In this document: positions 32,026 through 41,366 of the stretch, piece after piece
Layout of the letters: each line of letters begins with the position of its first letter
How positions within the stretch are numbered: position 1 is the first letter of the stretch
Virus record (IMG/VR): IMGVR_UViG_3300018421_000015
Coordinates: 22,300-86,299 of that record
Length of the DNA stretch: 64,000 nt
DNA from: a virus
Strand: one strand, 5' to 3'
Position numbers and translations under genes: made by a program
Notes under the pieces: model-generated
Seen by the model: only the letters and a program-made list of their open reading frames with translations
Told to the model about the DNA's origin: nothing
Databases searched by the model: none

Positions 32026-32552
32026 TCAACTTCCCAAAAATAGTTTACTGATATTTTTTGACCTTCTATAACTTCCATTGAACCGTGCAGCAGCTTTGCA
32101 TCAAAAGCTACCATTCTATTTCTTTTAGAATCTATTTTTATATCTAAATCTGGAAAATATAGCTCCCCACCTTCTCTCGGCTGCTCCACAAAGTGAACAG
32201 CTGAGAACACATGTATATCATGATTAACACCATCACCATCTTTATGGTAATTATCTACATGATACCCCTTACTTCCACCTACTGGATATATTATAGCACT
32301 AATGTGGCTTTTTCTTTTTAATTTAGAAAGAAAAATACCCTCAACGTATCCCTGAATAGTGCCACAATAGTCTTCTATGAGCTTGCCCATTTTATGATCA
32401 TGATGAGATGTAAACATATTGGCTCTGTCGCCAGAATGATACTCGTAGCTATCGGGATAGCTTTTAATATACGATTCAACTTGATCTATGTTGTCATACA
32501 TATCATCAATTACAAATATTTTTTCATTTACCTTCTCAATATACTTTAACAT
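32022..32552 (-). CDS. Fe(II)/2OG oxygenase, P4H-like
   Basis: This 176-aa protein starts at ATG 32552; GTG 32561 in frame is an alternative. Counting from the GTG, the triad is H101-V-D103 and H159, with K169 for 2-oxoglutarate and REGGELYFPDLDIKI between. It is the shortest oxygenase here, close to a bare catalytic domain. It is the first gene of the unit that ends with 30446. Confidence 0.82.
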   Translation of the reverse strand: MLKYIEKVNEKIFVIDDMYDNIDQVESYIKSYPDSYEYHSGDRANMFTSHHDHKMGKLIEDYCGTIQGYVEGIFLSKLKRKSHISAIIYPVGGSKGYHVDNYHKDGDGVNHDIHVFSAVHFVEQPREGGELYFPDLDIKIDSKRNRMVAFDAKLLHGSMEVIEGQKISVNYFWEVE

Positions 32553-32604
32553 AACTATCACAACCTTAAACGCATTTTACCATTTCTGATGGAATCTATC
32601 AAGT

Positions 32605-32660
32605 AAAAACCCTATAGGGTTAAAAATAGGGAAAAATTTTATAAGGGGTTTTTGTTTTTA
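32605..32660. repeat. Copy 2 of the ~55-bp intergenic repeat
   Basis: AAAAACCCTATAGGG, then an A-rich block, then GGGGTTTTTG. The AAAAACCC and GGGGTTTTT ends can pair. As in copy 1, it lies just downstream of a minus-strand gene, here 32684-33601, in the same orientation, so a shared terminator cassette is likely. Confidence 0.6.
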
Positions 32661-32683
32661 AACTTTTTTTCTAAATTTGGTTT

Positions 32684-33601
32684 TTACAGAAAATCTATCC
32701 ATTCCCTGTTGTAATCTAAGGTGGATAAAAAGTTTTCCTCCATACTTATATCCAATAGGCTTTCAGTATAATGCAAGTGATGATGTAGTCCTGGATGAGC
32801 TTGAGTATCTACAGCCGAGTCCCAGAAATATTTTAGATGATCTGGAATATCGTAGGCGTGTTTGCCGCAGGGGGCTTCAAATGACCAATGTGTATCTTCA
32901 TAATTAAAACAGCCTGTTGAATCAAGACCTTTTATGTATCCAAGATTATAGAAAATATTTTGAGTGTACAAATCCCATGATGATACTGTCACCTCTACTC
33001 CCAGACTCTTACAGATGGCTAAACATAGTTCTAAAGTTTTTATAGTGTCATGAAGCTTGTATTCAACCGATGGAAAATATTTCTTTAAATATGTATCATT
33101 TAACCAAGCTATACGCTTATTATTTATAGTAAAACCCGCTTTAGGATTGAACTCTAAATGTTTCGTATGCATTGTTTTCAGATCGGTAATCTGCGTCCTA
33201 AAAATATCTGGCATGAGGATATAGACCTGTTTCGGTGTTGCTAAATCTTTACAAGAAAGATAGCCCACCAATAGCTCTAGTATAGAAATAATATTAAGGC
33301 CCGGTTGTGCAACAACATTAACTTTATTGCCAGTAATTTGCTGAAGCATATAAGGCCAAGTTAACTGATGGGGAATTCCGACAGAAGCAGTAACTGAACA
33401 GCCAAGCGCAACAACTTCAGCATCGCATGCTATATCTTCTCCTACTATATTAAGGGAATTTTTTTGGTAGGGAAAATCACCGTATACCACTTTATCAATA
33501 TTACCGTATTGTTTAAAGAAAAAATCTACTGACTCGGATTCATGATCCACTGCCAGAACCCTTGCCTCTATTAAAATATTATCTATGTTTATACTTCTCA
33601 T
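32684..33601 (-). CDS. SGNH/GDSL-like hydrolase
   Basis: This 305-aa protein has the nucleophile block VVALGCSVTASVG with Ser69, a mid-protein LMPDIFR, and near the C-terminus DTQAHPGLHHHLHY with the Asp/His block. SGNH proteins remove or transfer acyl groups on sugars and lipids. A paralog is at 35193-36305, with the carbamoyltransferase between them. In this setting, acetyl or acyl editing of a glycan is a reasonable inference. Confidence 0.75.
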   Translation of the reverse strand: MRSINIDNILIEARVLAVDHESESVDFFFKQYGNIDKVVYGDFPYQKNSLNIVGEDIACDAEVVALGCSVTASVGIPHQLTWPYMLQQITGNKVNVVAQPGLNIISILELLVGYLSCKDLATPKQVYILMPDIFRTQITDLKTMHTKHLEFNPKAGFTINNKRIAWLNDTYLKKYFPSVEYKLHDTIKTLELCLAICKSLGVEVTVSSWDLYTQNIFYNLGYIKGLDSTGCFNYEDTHWSFEAPCGKHAYDIPDHLKYFWDSAVDTQAHPGLHHHLHYTESLLDISMEENFLSTLDYNREWIDFL

Positions 33602-33609
33602 TACTACTC

Positions 33610-35052
33610 TTAGACTATTCTTACGTGTGGATTAACTTTTTTCCATCTTATTACATCTTTTTCAGAATTTATAAGTGGTTCACCTTTTATGTTTAAACTG
33701 GTATTCAATAATATGGGTATTCCGGTATGATTTTCCCATTCTTTTAAAGTGTGATACAGCCCGGGATGCTGTTGTTCGTTAACTGTTTGAACCCTAGATG
33801 TCCCGTCAACATGTACAACAGACGGTATTTCTTCAGGTCTTTTACACCTGACTGCATATTGCATGTATGGAGAAGGTTTATCAAGATCAAACCAATCACT
33901 AAAAGCATCTTCGGTAACTACGGGTGCAAAAGGTCTAAACATTTCCCTCTTCTTTACCGTGTTCACCTTATCCTTTATGCCTGGATCTCTCGGATCAGCA
34001 AGTATGCTTCTATTACCCAATGCCCTAGGGCCAAACTCTGCCCTACCTGAAGCTACAGCTACGACTGACTTAGATTTAAGCTCTGCTAATATTTTTTCAA
34101 CTGGATACTCTCCAGGAATGTTATGCCCAAGATAAGGACCATTCCAGTTAACATGCTTTTGATCATAGAGCAGAGCTGCACCCAGGCTTGAACCAGCATC
34201 ACCTGGGTTTGGCATAATCCATATATCGTTCCAGTGTTGAATTAATTTTGCATTGGCTGAGCAGTTGAGTGCGCAGCCACCCATATAAACAAGGTTCTTG
34301 CAGCCTGTTAAATTTCTAGCAAACGACATAAATTCTATTAACCTATTCTCAAATACCACCTGAACAGCGGCTGCTATATCAAACTTATCTTGATCTGACC
34401 TTATTTTAAACGGGAAATTATTAACTCCAATGTGAAAGTTTTGAGATTGACTATCAAAAGATGGGAAACTATCGTTTATGTATGAAAAATATCTCCCAGG
34501 ACTGCCAAACCCAGCCATTCCCATAAGAATATATTCCTCTGTTCCAGGAACAAGTCCAAGGAGTTGAGTGTACGCACTATAAAACAGTCCAAAACTAGCG
34601 GGATAATTTATAGAGTATTTTTTTTCTATACTAAAACCATTAGCGTACCAAATGGTAGCAGTTTCAAATTCCCCTATAGCGTCTATGACGACCACTGTTG
34701 CTTCATTAAAGGGGCTTGTATAGTACCCGGCGCACGCATGAGAAAGGTGATGATCTGATTGATACTCCCTTATACCTTTTAGTGAATCAATATTTTTTTT
34801 ATATAATTTATTATATTCACCATTTATTCCACCATATATAAGTCTTCTAATTCTTTTGCTAATTCTGTTTTCATAGTAAGCTATAAAATCTGGAGTACCA
34901 TACGTAAGAGCATCGTTGATCAAGCCATTGCTTATCTGCCAGTCATTTTTAACTCTAGAGTACCTTTCGGAATGACCAGCAAAAAGTATATCAGAGTCAT
35001 GTATCAAAGCAATAGCGGCGTCGTGGCTACAGTCGTTTATCCCCAGTATCAT
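33610..35052 (-). CDS. NodU/CmcH-type carbamoyltransferase
   Basis: This 480-aa protein begins MILGINDCSHDAAIALI, the start of the ASKHA-like domain that makes carbamoyl-adenylate. It continues with DHHLSHACAGYYTSPFNEA (metal-binding histidines), MGGCALNCSAN, and the YrdC-like C-terminal part SGRAEFGPRALGNRSILADP and PILLNTSLNIKGEPL. Such enzymes transfer carbamoyl from carbamoyl phosphate to hydroxyls of Nod factors, antibiotics or, in some phages, hydroxymethyl-pyrimidine DNA. ATG 35052 is chosen over a TTG 12 bases upstream. It lies between two SGNH genes and could cap a hydroxyl made by the nearby oxygenases. Confidence 0.9.
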   Translation of the reverse strand: MILGINDCSHDAAIALIHDSDILFAGHSERYSRVKNDWQISNGLINDALTYGTPDFIAYYENRISKRIRRLIYGGINGEYNKLYKKNIDSLKGIREYQSDHHLSHACAGYYTSPFNEATVVVIDAIGEFETATIWYANGFSIEKKYSINYPASFGLFYSAYTQLLGLVPGTEEYILMGMAGFGSPGRYFSYINDSFPSFDSQSQNFHIGVNNFPFKIRSDQDKFDIAAAVQVVFENRLIEFMSFARNLTGCKNLVYMGGCALNCSANAKLIQHWNDIWIMPNPGDAGSSLGAALLYDQKHVNWNGPYLGHNIPGEYPVEKILAELKSKSVVAVASGRAEFGPRALGNRSILADPRDPGIKDKVNTVKKREMFRPFAPVVTEDAFSDWFDLDKPSPYMQYAVRCKRPEEIPSVVHVDGTSRVQTVNEQQHPGLYHTLKEWENHTGIPILLNTSLNIKGEPLINSEKDVIRWKKVNPHVRIV

Positions 35053-35192
35053 ACGGGCATCCAATCATTAAATCTTTTAGTATATAAACCTATTTGGTTC
35101 TTTATACTTTTTATTTTTTGTTATGAGAAACATTATTTTTTTAAAACTTTTTTTAATTCTAAATTTAATTAGATTATAAGAAATATTCACAG

Positions 35193-36305
35193 TTATTTAC
35201 CTCTTTCATTACTAGGTTTGCGAACGACTTTAACATCTGGGAGTGGTTCAGATATTATACTTAAAACTCTTTCAGAAATAGGTCTTTTTAGAAATCTTTC
35301 AGCGTAATGTAATTGTGCATGTATACCGGGATGTGATTTATCAGCTGCTATAGACCAGTAGTTGTGACCAGACATGGGGTGATGTAGGTGGCAATTTTCA
35401 TTGTCAATCTTATCCACAAACCAATGAACTGTATTCATATATGAGTCTAGCTCATCGAGAGAGTCAAAATCCTCGATAGTTTTTACCACTTCTGATTCAC
35501 TCTTATAAATATCATTACACAAAGCTTCATCCGAAATACACAATTTAAGAACCTCGTTGGTAATCATGTCCCATGAAGATACTTTAAGTTCTATACCCAT
35601 GTTACGACATAGTGACTCAATTCTGCATAGTTCAGATATATTCTGCAGTATACCTGATTCAATCGGGTAACTATATCTTTTACCATACAGACCTCTGTAG
35701 GTGTGTGGACCAAGATTCATGTTAGTGGAATAGTCTTTAAAATCTGTAAACCAACTAAAAGACTTTGTGTTAAAAACGTAGTTATCTTTAGAGATAGGAT
35801 CAATTTCCATAACTTTTAATCTAAAAATATCTGGAGAAAGTAAGAACACTTTTTCTGGCTTACCATATAAATCTATATATTTATAAAAACTGTCTAGGCA
35901 GTACGCAATACCCTTTCCTGGATTAGCTAAGACATTGATTGGGTAACCAAGTTCTTTAGATAATATGTAAGGCCATGTCCATTTATGCCAAAGCCCGCAC
36001 CCAGCAGTTACAGAGCAACCAAGTGCTAAGGCAGGGGCTCCCTCTACGAAATCTTCTCCGGGTATACCCAAATTGTTAACTCTATAAAACATATCCTCAA
36101 CGGGAGGATGCCAATGTGAGCCATCAGCATAGAAGGGGGTATCTCCCGCTCTTAAGTAATTAACGTCCCACAAATACTCTGTAATTTGACCATTATCAGA
36201 TGGATCCTTTATTATTCCAACTATCTGAGGTATATCAGAAATTTTGATATTTAAATTTTGAATTGATTTTCTTTTAAAAAAATTCCACATACTAAAACTC
36301 ATCAT
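35193..36305 (-). CDS. SGNH/GDSL-like hydrolase, second copy
   Basis: This 370-aa protein carries ALALGCSVTAGCGLWHKWTW, with the nucleophile Ser near residue 98, and AADKSHPGIHAQLHYAERFL, the Asp-x-x-His block. Both are clearly paralogous to 32684-33601 (shared GCSVTA, WPYIL/WPYML, HPGxH, LHY). A longer N-terminus and a middle insertion distinguish it. Its start overlaps the glycosyltransferase gene by up to 14 bp; ATGs at 36305, 36302 and 36290 are all possible. Confidence 0.75.
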   Translation of the reverse strand: MMSFSMWNFFKRKSIQNLNIKISDIPQIVGIIKDPSDNGQITEYLWDVNYLRAGDTPFYADGSHWHPPVEDMFYRVNNLGIPGEDFVEGAPALALGCSVTAGCGLWHKWTWPYILSKELGYPINVLANPGKGIAYCLDSFYKYIDLYGKPEKVFLLSPDIFRLKVMEIDPISKDNYVFNTKSFSWFTDFKDYSTNMNLGPHTYRGLYGKRYSYPIESGILQNISELCRIESLCRNMGIELKVSSWDMITNEVLKLCISDEALCNDIYKSESEVVKTIEDFDSLDELDSYMNTVHWFVDKIDNENCHLHHPMSGHNYWSIAADKSHPGIHAQLHYAERFLKRPISERVLSIISEPLPDVKVVRKPSNERGK

Positions 36306-37329
36306 CTATATCTACTAGCACATCTTTTAGCTTTATCCCAACTTTATTCTGAAAATCCTTAAAACTTTCTTCATCTGGTGCACCCCAATATCCTATCTCT
36401 TTTCCGGTAAGGATCCTATGTAGTCTAGAAGAAGACCTATTCATCGGATCGTCCGTTTTTATTTCATTATAGAAAAACTTTTCTCTTCTTCTATCAGTTA
36501 AACGACGCCAAGAAATATCGCCATCTTCATAATTAAATCCATTTTCATCGAACTCTTTACCTTTATGATAAAAGTAATTTAAATCAGGAACAAAAATTCT
36601 ATAGCCCCTAGATACAGCCCTTAAAGAAATGGCCTCTTCTTCTCCATAAAAGAATATTTCAGGATCCCATACACACTCAGATAAAAAAGATGTCTTTGCA
36701 AACAAAAAGTTACCAGAAATTATATGGTGCTCCACAACTCCAGAAACCCTTCTATCTACAGTGGTATGAACTTTATTGATATAGTCATAGTTATCATAAA
36801 CTATAGAATCCTCATACATAACATCATTAATAATGATACTACGATACAGAATGTCATCATAGCTAGTATTAAATTGCAACCCTAAGCCTAATGTTGATCT
36901 TGCAAAAGAATAATTATCTTTAATAATTTCATTATTTTTACCTCTACTAAAATTAGGTATCCTATAACTTATAATAGGCTTATCTGCATATCCAAGCAGT
37001 TTCTTAAAGTACTCGACAATATATGTATCCCAGCCCTCATCGAAGATAGTATGAGCATCGACAGCAAGGCAATATTCTTCACCATTGTTTAGATAGTAGG
37101 CGTTGATTCTTGCTAGTCCGGTACCCAACAAGTCTTCTGTTAACACCTTAACGTGTTTTACGTTATCAAACTTGCTAAAATCTGTAAATTTATTATCTGT
37201 TCTTTGTTCATATATCCCAAAAAATAATCTATCCGGATCATCCGCGTTCTCGATAGCTGATTCTACTGTCGTAAATATCTCTTTTTCATCGAATCCATTC
37301 AAGGGAATAAATATACTATCTTTCTGCAC
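36292..37329 (-). CDS. GlcNAc-type glycosyltransferase (PF11397-like)
   Basis: This 345-aa protein starts at GTG 37329. The start of a GT-A fold is visible (DSIFIPLNGFDEKEIFTTVE). EYCLAVDAHTIFDEGWD carries the Asp-x-His metal site of the Skp1-GlcNAc-transferase-like family. VWDPEIFFYGEEEAISLRAV, with RGYRIFVPDLNYFYHKG, is the acceptor-side motif of that family, which transfers GlcNAc to hydroxyproline in Dictyostelium Skp1. That parallel with prolyl hydroxylation is notable beside so many P4H-like enzymes. Two bases separate it from the next oxygenase. Confidence 0.8.
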   Translation of the reverse strand: MQKDSIFIPLNGFDEKEIFTTVESAIENADDPDRLFFGIYEQRTDNKFTDFSKFDNVKHVKVLTEDLLGTGLARINAYYLNNGEEYCLAVDAHTIFDEGWDTYIVEYFKKLLGYADKPIISYRIPNFSRGKNNEIIKDNYSFARSTLGLGLQFNTSYDDILYRSIIINDVMYEDSIVYDNYDYINKVHTTVDRRVSGVVEHHIISGNFLFAKTSFLSECVWDPEIFFYGEEEAISLRAVSRGYRIFVPDLNYFYHKGKEFDENGFNYEDGDISWRRLTDRRREKFFYNEIKTDDPMNRSSSRLHRILTGKEIGYWGAPDEESFKDFQNKVGIKLKDVLVDIDDEF

Positions 37330-37331
37330 TG

Positions 37332-37961
37332 CTAGACTTCCTGGGTAATAATTGGCCTATCCCAATACACAGACCAATCAGCGTTGGGAGATTTGTTCGG
37401 AGTTACTGGACCCCAATTCATACTAACCACTAAACGAGATTCTTCTGACTGGTTTCTGGAAGTCATATGCTGTATAAAAGAATTAAAGATAACCAGTGTA
37501 CCAACCTCTGGTTTGATACTCTTTACTCCATTTATTATACCACAATAATTATAGGTGAAGACCAGTTCCGCTGAACCTTCTGGAACCTGTGGATAATATG
37601 TTACACTGTAATACTCAGACGGATCTAAATGGAGATTTGAGTGATGAGTATGTGATATTACACTTTGATTTTTAACCAGATCAACAGCCCACGTATCATT
37701 TAATTGATATTCTTTTCCGAATAAAAATTTAAGCCTGTCTGCCACAGTTGATTCAAGTTTTGAAATTTCAGGAGTTACGGGCATAACCAGATCTTCAAAC
37801 TGAACAAAACCCCTTGAAACCACACCGTAATCTGGGCAGTCTTGGTCTATTGTTTTAGAATACTTTTTAATATCATTAGATATAATTTCTGGATCAACCT
37901 CATCAAGCTTATCGGTCCAAATGCAAAGATCTATTAATGGGATTTGATTAATCTTATTCAT
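37332..37961 (-). CDS. 2OG-Fe(II) oxygenase of the PF13759-like type
   Basis: This 209-aa protein starts at ATG 37961, which overlaps the previous gene by 8 bp; a longer reading upstream lies inside that gene. SHTHHSNLHLDPSEYYSVTY resembles the family's HxH-x-S...YY motif. H165 (FIQHMTSRN) and R176 (SRLVVSMNW) complete the site. Members are frequent in marine phages and have no settled substrate. Confidence 0.75.
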   Translation of the reverse strand: MNKINQIPLIDLCIWTDKLDEVDPEIISNDIKKYSKTIDQDCPDYGVVSRGFVQFEDLVMPVTPEISKLESTVADRLKFLFGKEYQLNDTWAVDLVKNQSVISHTHHSNLHLDPSEYYSVTYYPQVPEGSAELVFTYNYCGIINGVKSIKPEVGTLVIFNSFIQHMTSRNQSEESRLVVSMNWGPVTPNKSPNADWSVYWDRPIITQEV

Positions 37962-38640
37962 AATAAAAATCCCCAGTTGAAAGAGCAGAAGGTGGACTAT
38001 CCTTATGCCACACATTGACAACCATTACTTGCCTAATGCCAGAATTGGTTACAGTAGTTTCATGCAACCTTCTACCGGCATCAAAGCATATCAACCTGTT
38101 AGGGACATAGGCCAATCTTTCTCTTTTTTCTGGCGGAGATGTTAGTCTATCAACATTCTCTCTCTCCAGAGCGTCTTCTGGACTTCCCTCTATCCATCCC
38201 TCATGAAGTTCTAGAAAGCCAGGATCTACACTTTCTTCAAAGCCATACCAAACACAACCATATGCTGGAGCATTGAAGCGTCGCTCCTTCTGGTACGCAA
38301 AAGTATCTTCGTCTACATGGATCCTTAGATACTGCCCTTGCATAAAAGTTCTAGTCCAGTATTCAAATCCACATATTTCCGAAAGTGGGAAAGGAAGAAA
38401 AGATTCATTACCCCATATTTCTTGGACAACTTTCTTACGTAAAGTATCGGCCTCAGAATTCCACCAACCATCCCAAAACATATATGGGGCGTAGCAGTCG
38501 GCGGCTTCATCGTGGAAATGGTTATTAGTTTCACCTATATTATAAACATCACCCATTGTCTCAGGAAAAAAGGTTTTATCATTTTTAATTGAATTGATTA
38601 GATTAGCATCTTTGATAAAATTATCTATAACTATCATCAT
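37954..38640 (-). CDS. Fe(II)/2OG oxygenase
   Basis: This 228-aa protein has H108-V-D110 (LRIHVDEDT), H193 (RRLHETTV) and R203 (RQVMVVNVW), a complete triad with 2-oxoglutarate Arg. A 45-residue insertion between the two iron motifs and Trp-rich N-terminal region (YMFWDGWWNSEADT) separate it from the P4H-like paralogs. The ATGA overlap joins it to the TauD-like gene upstream. Confidence 0.8.
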   Translation of the reverse strand: MMIVIDNFIKDANLINSIKNDKTFFPETMGDVYNIGETNNHFHDEAADCYAPYMFWDGWWNSEADTLRKKVVQEIWGNESFLPFPLSEICGFEYWTRTFMQGQYLRIHVDEDTFAYQKERRFNAPAYGCVWYGFEESVDPGFLELHEGWIEGSPEDALERENVDRLTSPPEKRERLAYVPNRLICFDAGRRLHETTVTNSGIRQVMVVNVWHKDSPPSALSTGDFYYE

Positions 38641-39464
38641 GCCTCACTCATTATGCTAAATGTATACTCATCGTGTTTGAACCCCCATCTTCCAGTAAAC
38701 TTTCTGTCTTCGGAAGAAAAACCACCTAAGACAGCATGGTAGCAGCAGAACGTATCAACAAAGACTAAATCACCTTGACTCCATGATAGGTAGTGAATCA
38801 CTTCAGGGTAGTCGTCCTGCACGGCATCTGACACACCTGGAATATCATCAAAGAATCTTTCTTCCTTTGCGGTCGGCTTTTTGCCATCAACGGAATGAAG
38901 ACAGTCACCCCCTCTTGGGCTAAGCCTTAAGCACATGTCGCCTGTTACCGGATGTTCTGCTATAGCAGATCTGATTTCGCTTGAAAAGGAATTTCCCTTT
39001 TCATCTGGATCACTAGATTTTACTTTAACTTCACATTTCTTTAAAAAATTTAATTGATCCGCTGATAGTAGATTAAGAATGTCGGCACTATCTATAAAAA
39101 TTGTTCTACCACTAGTGGTTTCGCATGAAAAGCTATGCATGTTCCAGCTTCCAATCACAGGAGGAGTACTAGACTGAATATGTTCTAGGTGCCAATCTAT
39201 TAAAAGTATATTAGGTTCATTTATTTTTTTAGAGGTAACGTGAGAATGATCTTCATCATAAGAGAAATCTAATATCTTGTTGTGCTCTGGTGCCGGAAAA
39301 TATCCCAGTCTGGAATGGAACTGTTGAGATATTAGCCTGTGCTGATCTTCTGTAATGTTTATTTTCTTGAACTGTAAAACTTTGTTTTGTTTAAATAAAT
39401 CTATATAATAATCTATATTTGACTCTAACTCATCATAAGATGTATCTATCTGAACTATGCGCAT
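38637..39464 (-). CDS. TauD/clavaminate-synthase-like oxygenase with H-x-E motif
   Basis: This 275-aa protein follows the TauD/TfdA layout: IDWHLEHIQSSTPPVIGSWN with H92-x-E94, EHPVTGDMCLRL, then GDLVFVDTFCCYHAVL with H243 and a following Arg-rich FTGRWGF. Most TauD enzymes use H-x-D; Glu occurs in clavaminate synthase, so activity is plausible. Substrates of this branch are small molecules or tethered amino acids rather than protein. It overlaps the aminotransferase gene. Confidence 0.78.
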   Translation of the reverse strand: MRIVQIDTSYDELESNIDYYIDLFKQNKVLQFKKINITEDQHRLISQQFHSRLGYFPAPEHNKILDFSYDEDHSHVTSKKINEPNILLIDWHLEHIQSSTPPVIGSWNMHSFSCETTSGRTIFIDSADILNLLSADQLNFLKKCEVKVKSSDPDEKGNSFSSEIRSAIAEHPVTGDMCLRLSPRGGDCLHSVDGKKPTAKEERFFDDIPGVSDAVQDDYPEVIHYLSWSQGDLVFVDTFCCYHAVLGGFSSEDRKFTGRWGFKHDEYTFSIMSEA

Positions 39465-40543
39465 GTTGTACTATATTCCTTTAAGGCTGTAACAATTCTT
39501 TTTACCTGATAAGTTTCAAGAGAAGGATATCCAGGTATACTAACCACTTCCTCGCAGCAGGCGCTGGTATTCTTTAGATGTATTTTATCATTATACCAAG
39601 CTGGCTGCAAATAATCTGGAGTAGGGTAATGGATAGCTGTACTGACACCCGCCTCACTCATGTAATGACAAAAGTCTATTCTATTTTTGACTCTTAAAAC
39701 ACTTAAATGAAATATACTAGTGGCGATGTTGCCAACCCAGGGTAAGTTGGGTAAAGAATTTTGATAAATCTCATTTAGTATTTTTCTTTTAGTATTATTG
39801 TTATCTAGTAACTGCAATTTTTCTACTAAACATGCGGCCTGAAACTCATCCATTCTTGAGTTTATTCCATCTTTGGTAGAAGCAACAAATCTATTAACCC
39901 ATCCATACTGTCTTAGGATTCTTACTTTTTCGGCTATTCCATAATCCGAAGTGCAAACTGCCCCTGCGTCACCATTTGATCCAAGATTTTTTGTTGGATA
40001 AAAACTGAAGGCTGAGCAGTCCCCCATAGAGCCAGCCCTTACTCCGTTAATTTCTGAACCGTGAGCTTGTGCACAGTCTTCTATTATCATGATATTACCT
40101 GGAAGATTTTTCCTAATTGCTTCCACGTCAACACATTGACCATATAAGTGAGTTATGATAATAGCTTTAGTTTTATCTGTTAAACTTAAATTAATCATCT
40201 CGGGTTCGATAAGGCAGTGTTCATCAACATCTATATAAATAGGAGTTGCTCCCAGCCTGGATATAGCTAAACTTGAATACCCCCCAGCGTTTGCTACGGT
40301 CATAACTTCATCGCCAGCAGTAACGCCACATGCAGCTAGACATATTTGAATGGCATCTGTTCCATTTGCTAACCCGCAACAGTATTTAGTTCCAATATAA
40401 TCAGAAAACATAGATTCAAATTGATATACATATTTAGAATTTAAATATAATCCTGAATCTATAATATTAAATATGTTAATCTTTATCTTATCTTCTACGG
40501 ATTGAAAATCTTTCCTAGGATTATGTAACGGTATCAACTCCAT
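39455..40543 (-). CDS. DegT/DnrJ/EryC1 sugar aminotransferase
   Basis: This 362-aa PLP enzyme has CCGLANGTDAIQICLAACGV as the phosphate-binding start, IIEDCAQAHG with the Asp that contacts the cofactor, and SFYPTKNLGSNGDAG with the Schiff-base Lys. It converts keto-sugars to amino-sugars for glycans or antibiotics. ATG 40543 is preferred because the extra 87 residues in frame upstream lie wholly inside the neighbouring gene. No dedicated sugar dehydratase or nucleotidyltransferase is visible nearby, so the sugar must come from the host or other parts of the genome. Confidence 0.88.
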   Translation of the reverse strand: MELIPLHNPRKDFQSVEDKIKINIFNIIDSGLYLNSKYVYQFESMFSDYIGTKYCCGLANGTDAIQICLAACGVTAGDEVMTVANAGGYSSLAISRLGATPIYIDVDEHCLIEPEMINLSLTDKTKAIIITHLYGQCVDVEAIRKNLPGNIMIIEDCAQAHGSEINGVRAGSMGDCSAFSFYPTKNLGSNGDAGAVCTSDYGIAEKVRILRQYGWVNRFVASTKDGINSRMDEFQAACLVEKLQLLDNNNTKRKILNEIYQNSLPNLPWVGNIATSIFHLSVLRVKNRIDFCHYMSEAGVSTAIHYPTPDYLQPAWYNDKIHLKNTSACCEEVVSIPGYPSLETYQVKRIVTALKEYSTTCA

Positions 40544-40547
40544 ATAT

Positions 40548-41366
40548 TTAAAGGTTACCCCATTTGTGGTGGGGCACTGTGAATCCGCCCTGAAGCCTAG
40601 TAAAGACTCTTTCGCCATCTTTCCACCCGGAAGAATATGTGTGCAATAAGTTTGTATTATCCCATATGATAGCTTTACCTTCTTGCCATTCCCAGGTGAT
40701 CCAATTTGAATTGTCATGAAAGTAGTCATCGATAAACTCTTCATACTCTGACTCCAAGGACATATCTTCAGCAATAACCTTGTGTTTATAGCTAGTGAAA
40801 GCAAAGTTATCTATTCCGGTAACTGGGTGACTTATTATTCCTGGCATGTTTCTTAGGGGCCATCTTTTTCCACCCCAGTCTATACCGTTAACTCCACCAG
40901 TATCTTTTTCACCGATTAAGCCTACGACATGTATTTGCTTCATCCATTCCCTTATATGATCTGGAGTTTGCTGTAACATTTTTTCTCTGTCTAAGAAAAA
41001 AGTTTTACCATACTCACCTGAACACGTGAAGACGTCCATGACCATGCCTATCAATCGACATACTGCCAGGTTAGGGTTAGCTACTTCAGCGATATCGGAG
41101 TGAATGTTATACCAAATAAAATCTTTATGTTCGTTTTCGTAACCTTCAGGAGCAATCCTCTCTTGTCCATTGTGCTGATTATTTGGACTGACGACAACCT
41201 GATTTGCTTCGCAATCTGCCATGTGCATTATTAAGGTATTTAATCCAACTTCATTAAATACACTAAATTTGTTGAAGCCAATTATTTTTTCCTCGATAAA
41301 TAAGTTCCTAAGATAATCTATCTTATGAGGTATGTCATCATCTTTTAATTCATCTAAAACTATCAT
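40548..41366 (-). CDS. TauD-like Fe(II)/2OG oxygenase
   Basis: This 272-aa protein has YNIHSDIAEVANPNL with H89-S-D91, ISHPVTGIDNFAF, and KAIIWDNTNLLHTYSSGW with H242 followed by GERVFTR. All TauD hallmarks are present with standard H-x-D. It is only five bases from the aminotransferase and overlaps the next P4H-like gene by ATGA, so all three are coupled. Substrate unknown. Confidence 0.85.
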   Translation of the reverse strand: MIVLDELKDDDIPHKIDYLRNLFIEEKIIGFNKFSVFNEVGLNTLIMHMADCEANQVVVSPNNQHNGQERIAPEGYENEHKDFIWYNIHSDIAEVANPNLAVCRLIGMVMDVFTCSGEYGKTFFLDREKMLQQTPDHIREWMKQIHVVGLIGEKDTGGVNGIDWGGKRWPLRNMPGIISHPVTGIDNFAFTSYKHKVIAEDMSLESEYEEFIDDYFHDNSNWITWEWQEGKAIIWDNTNLLHTYSSGWKDGERVFTRLQGGFTVPHHKWGNL

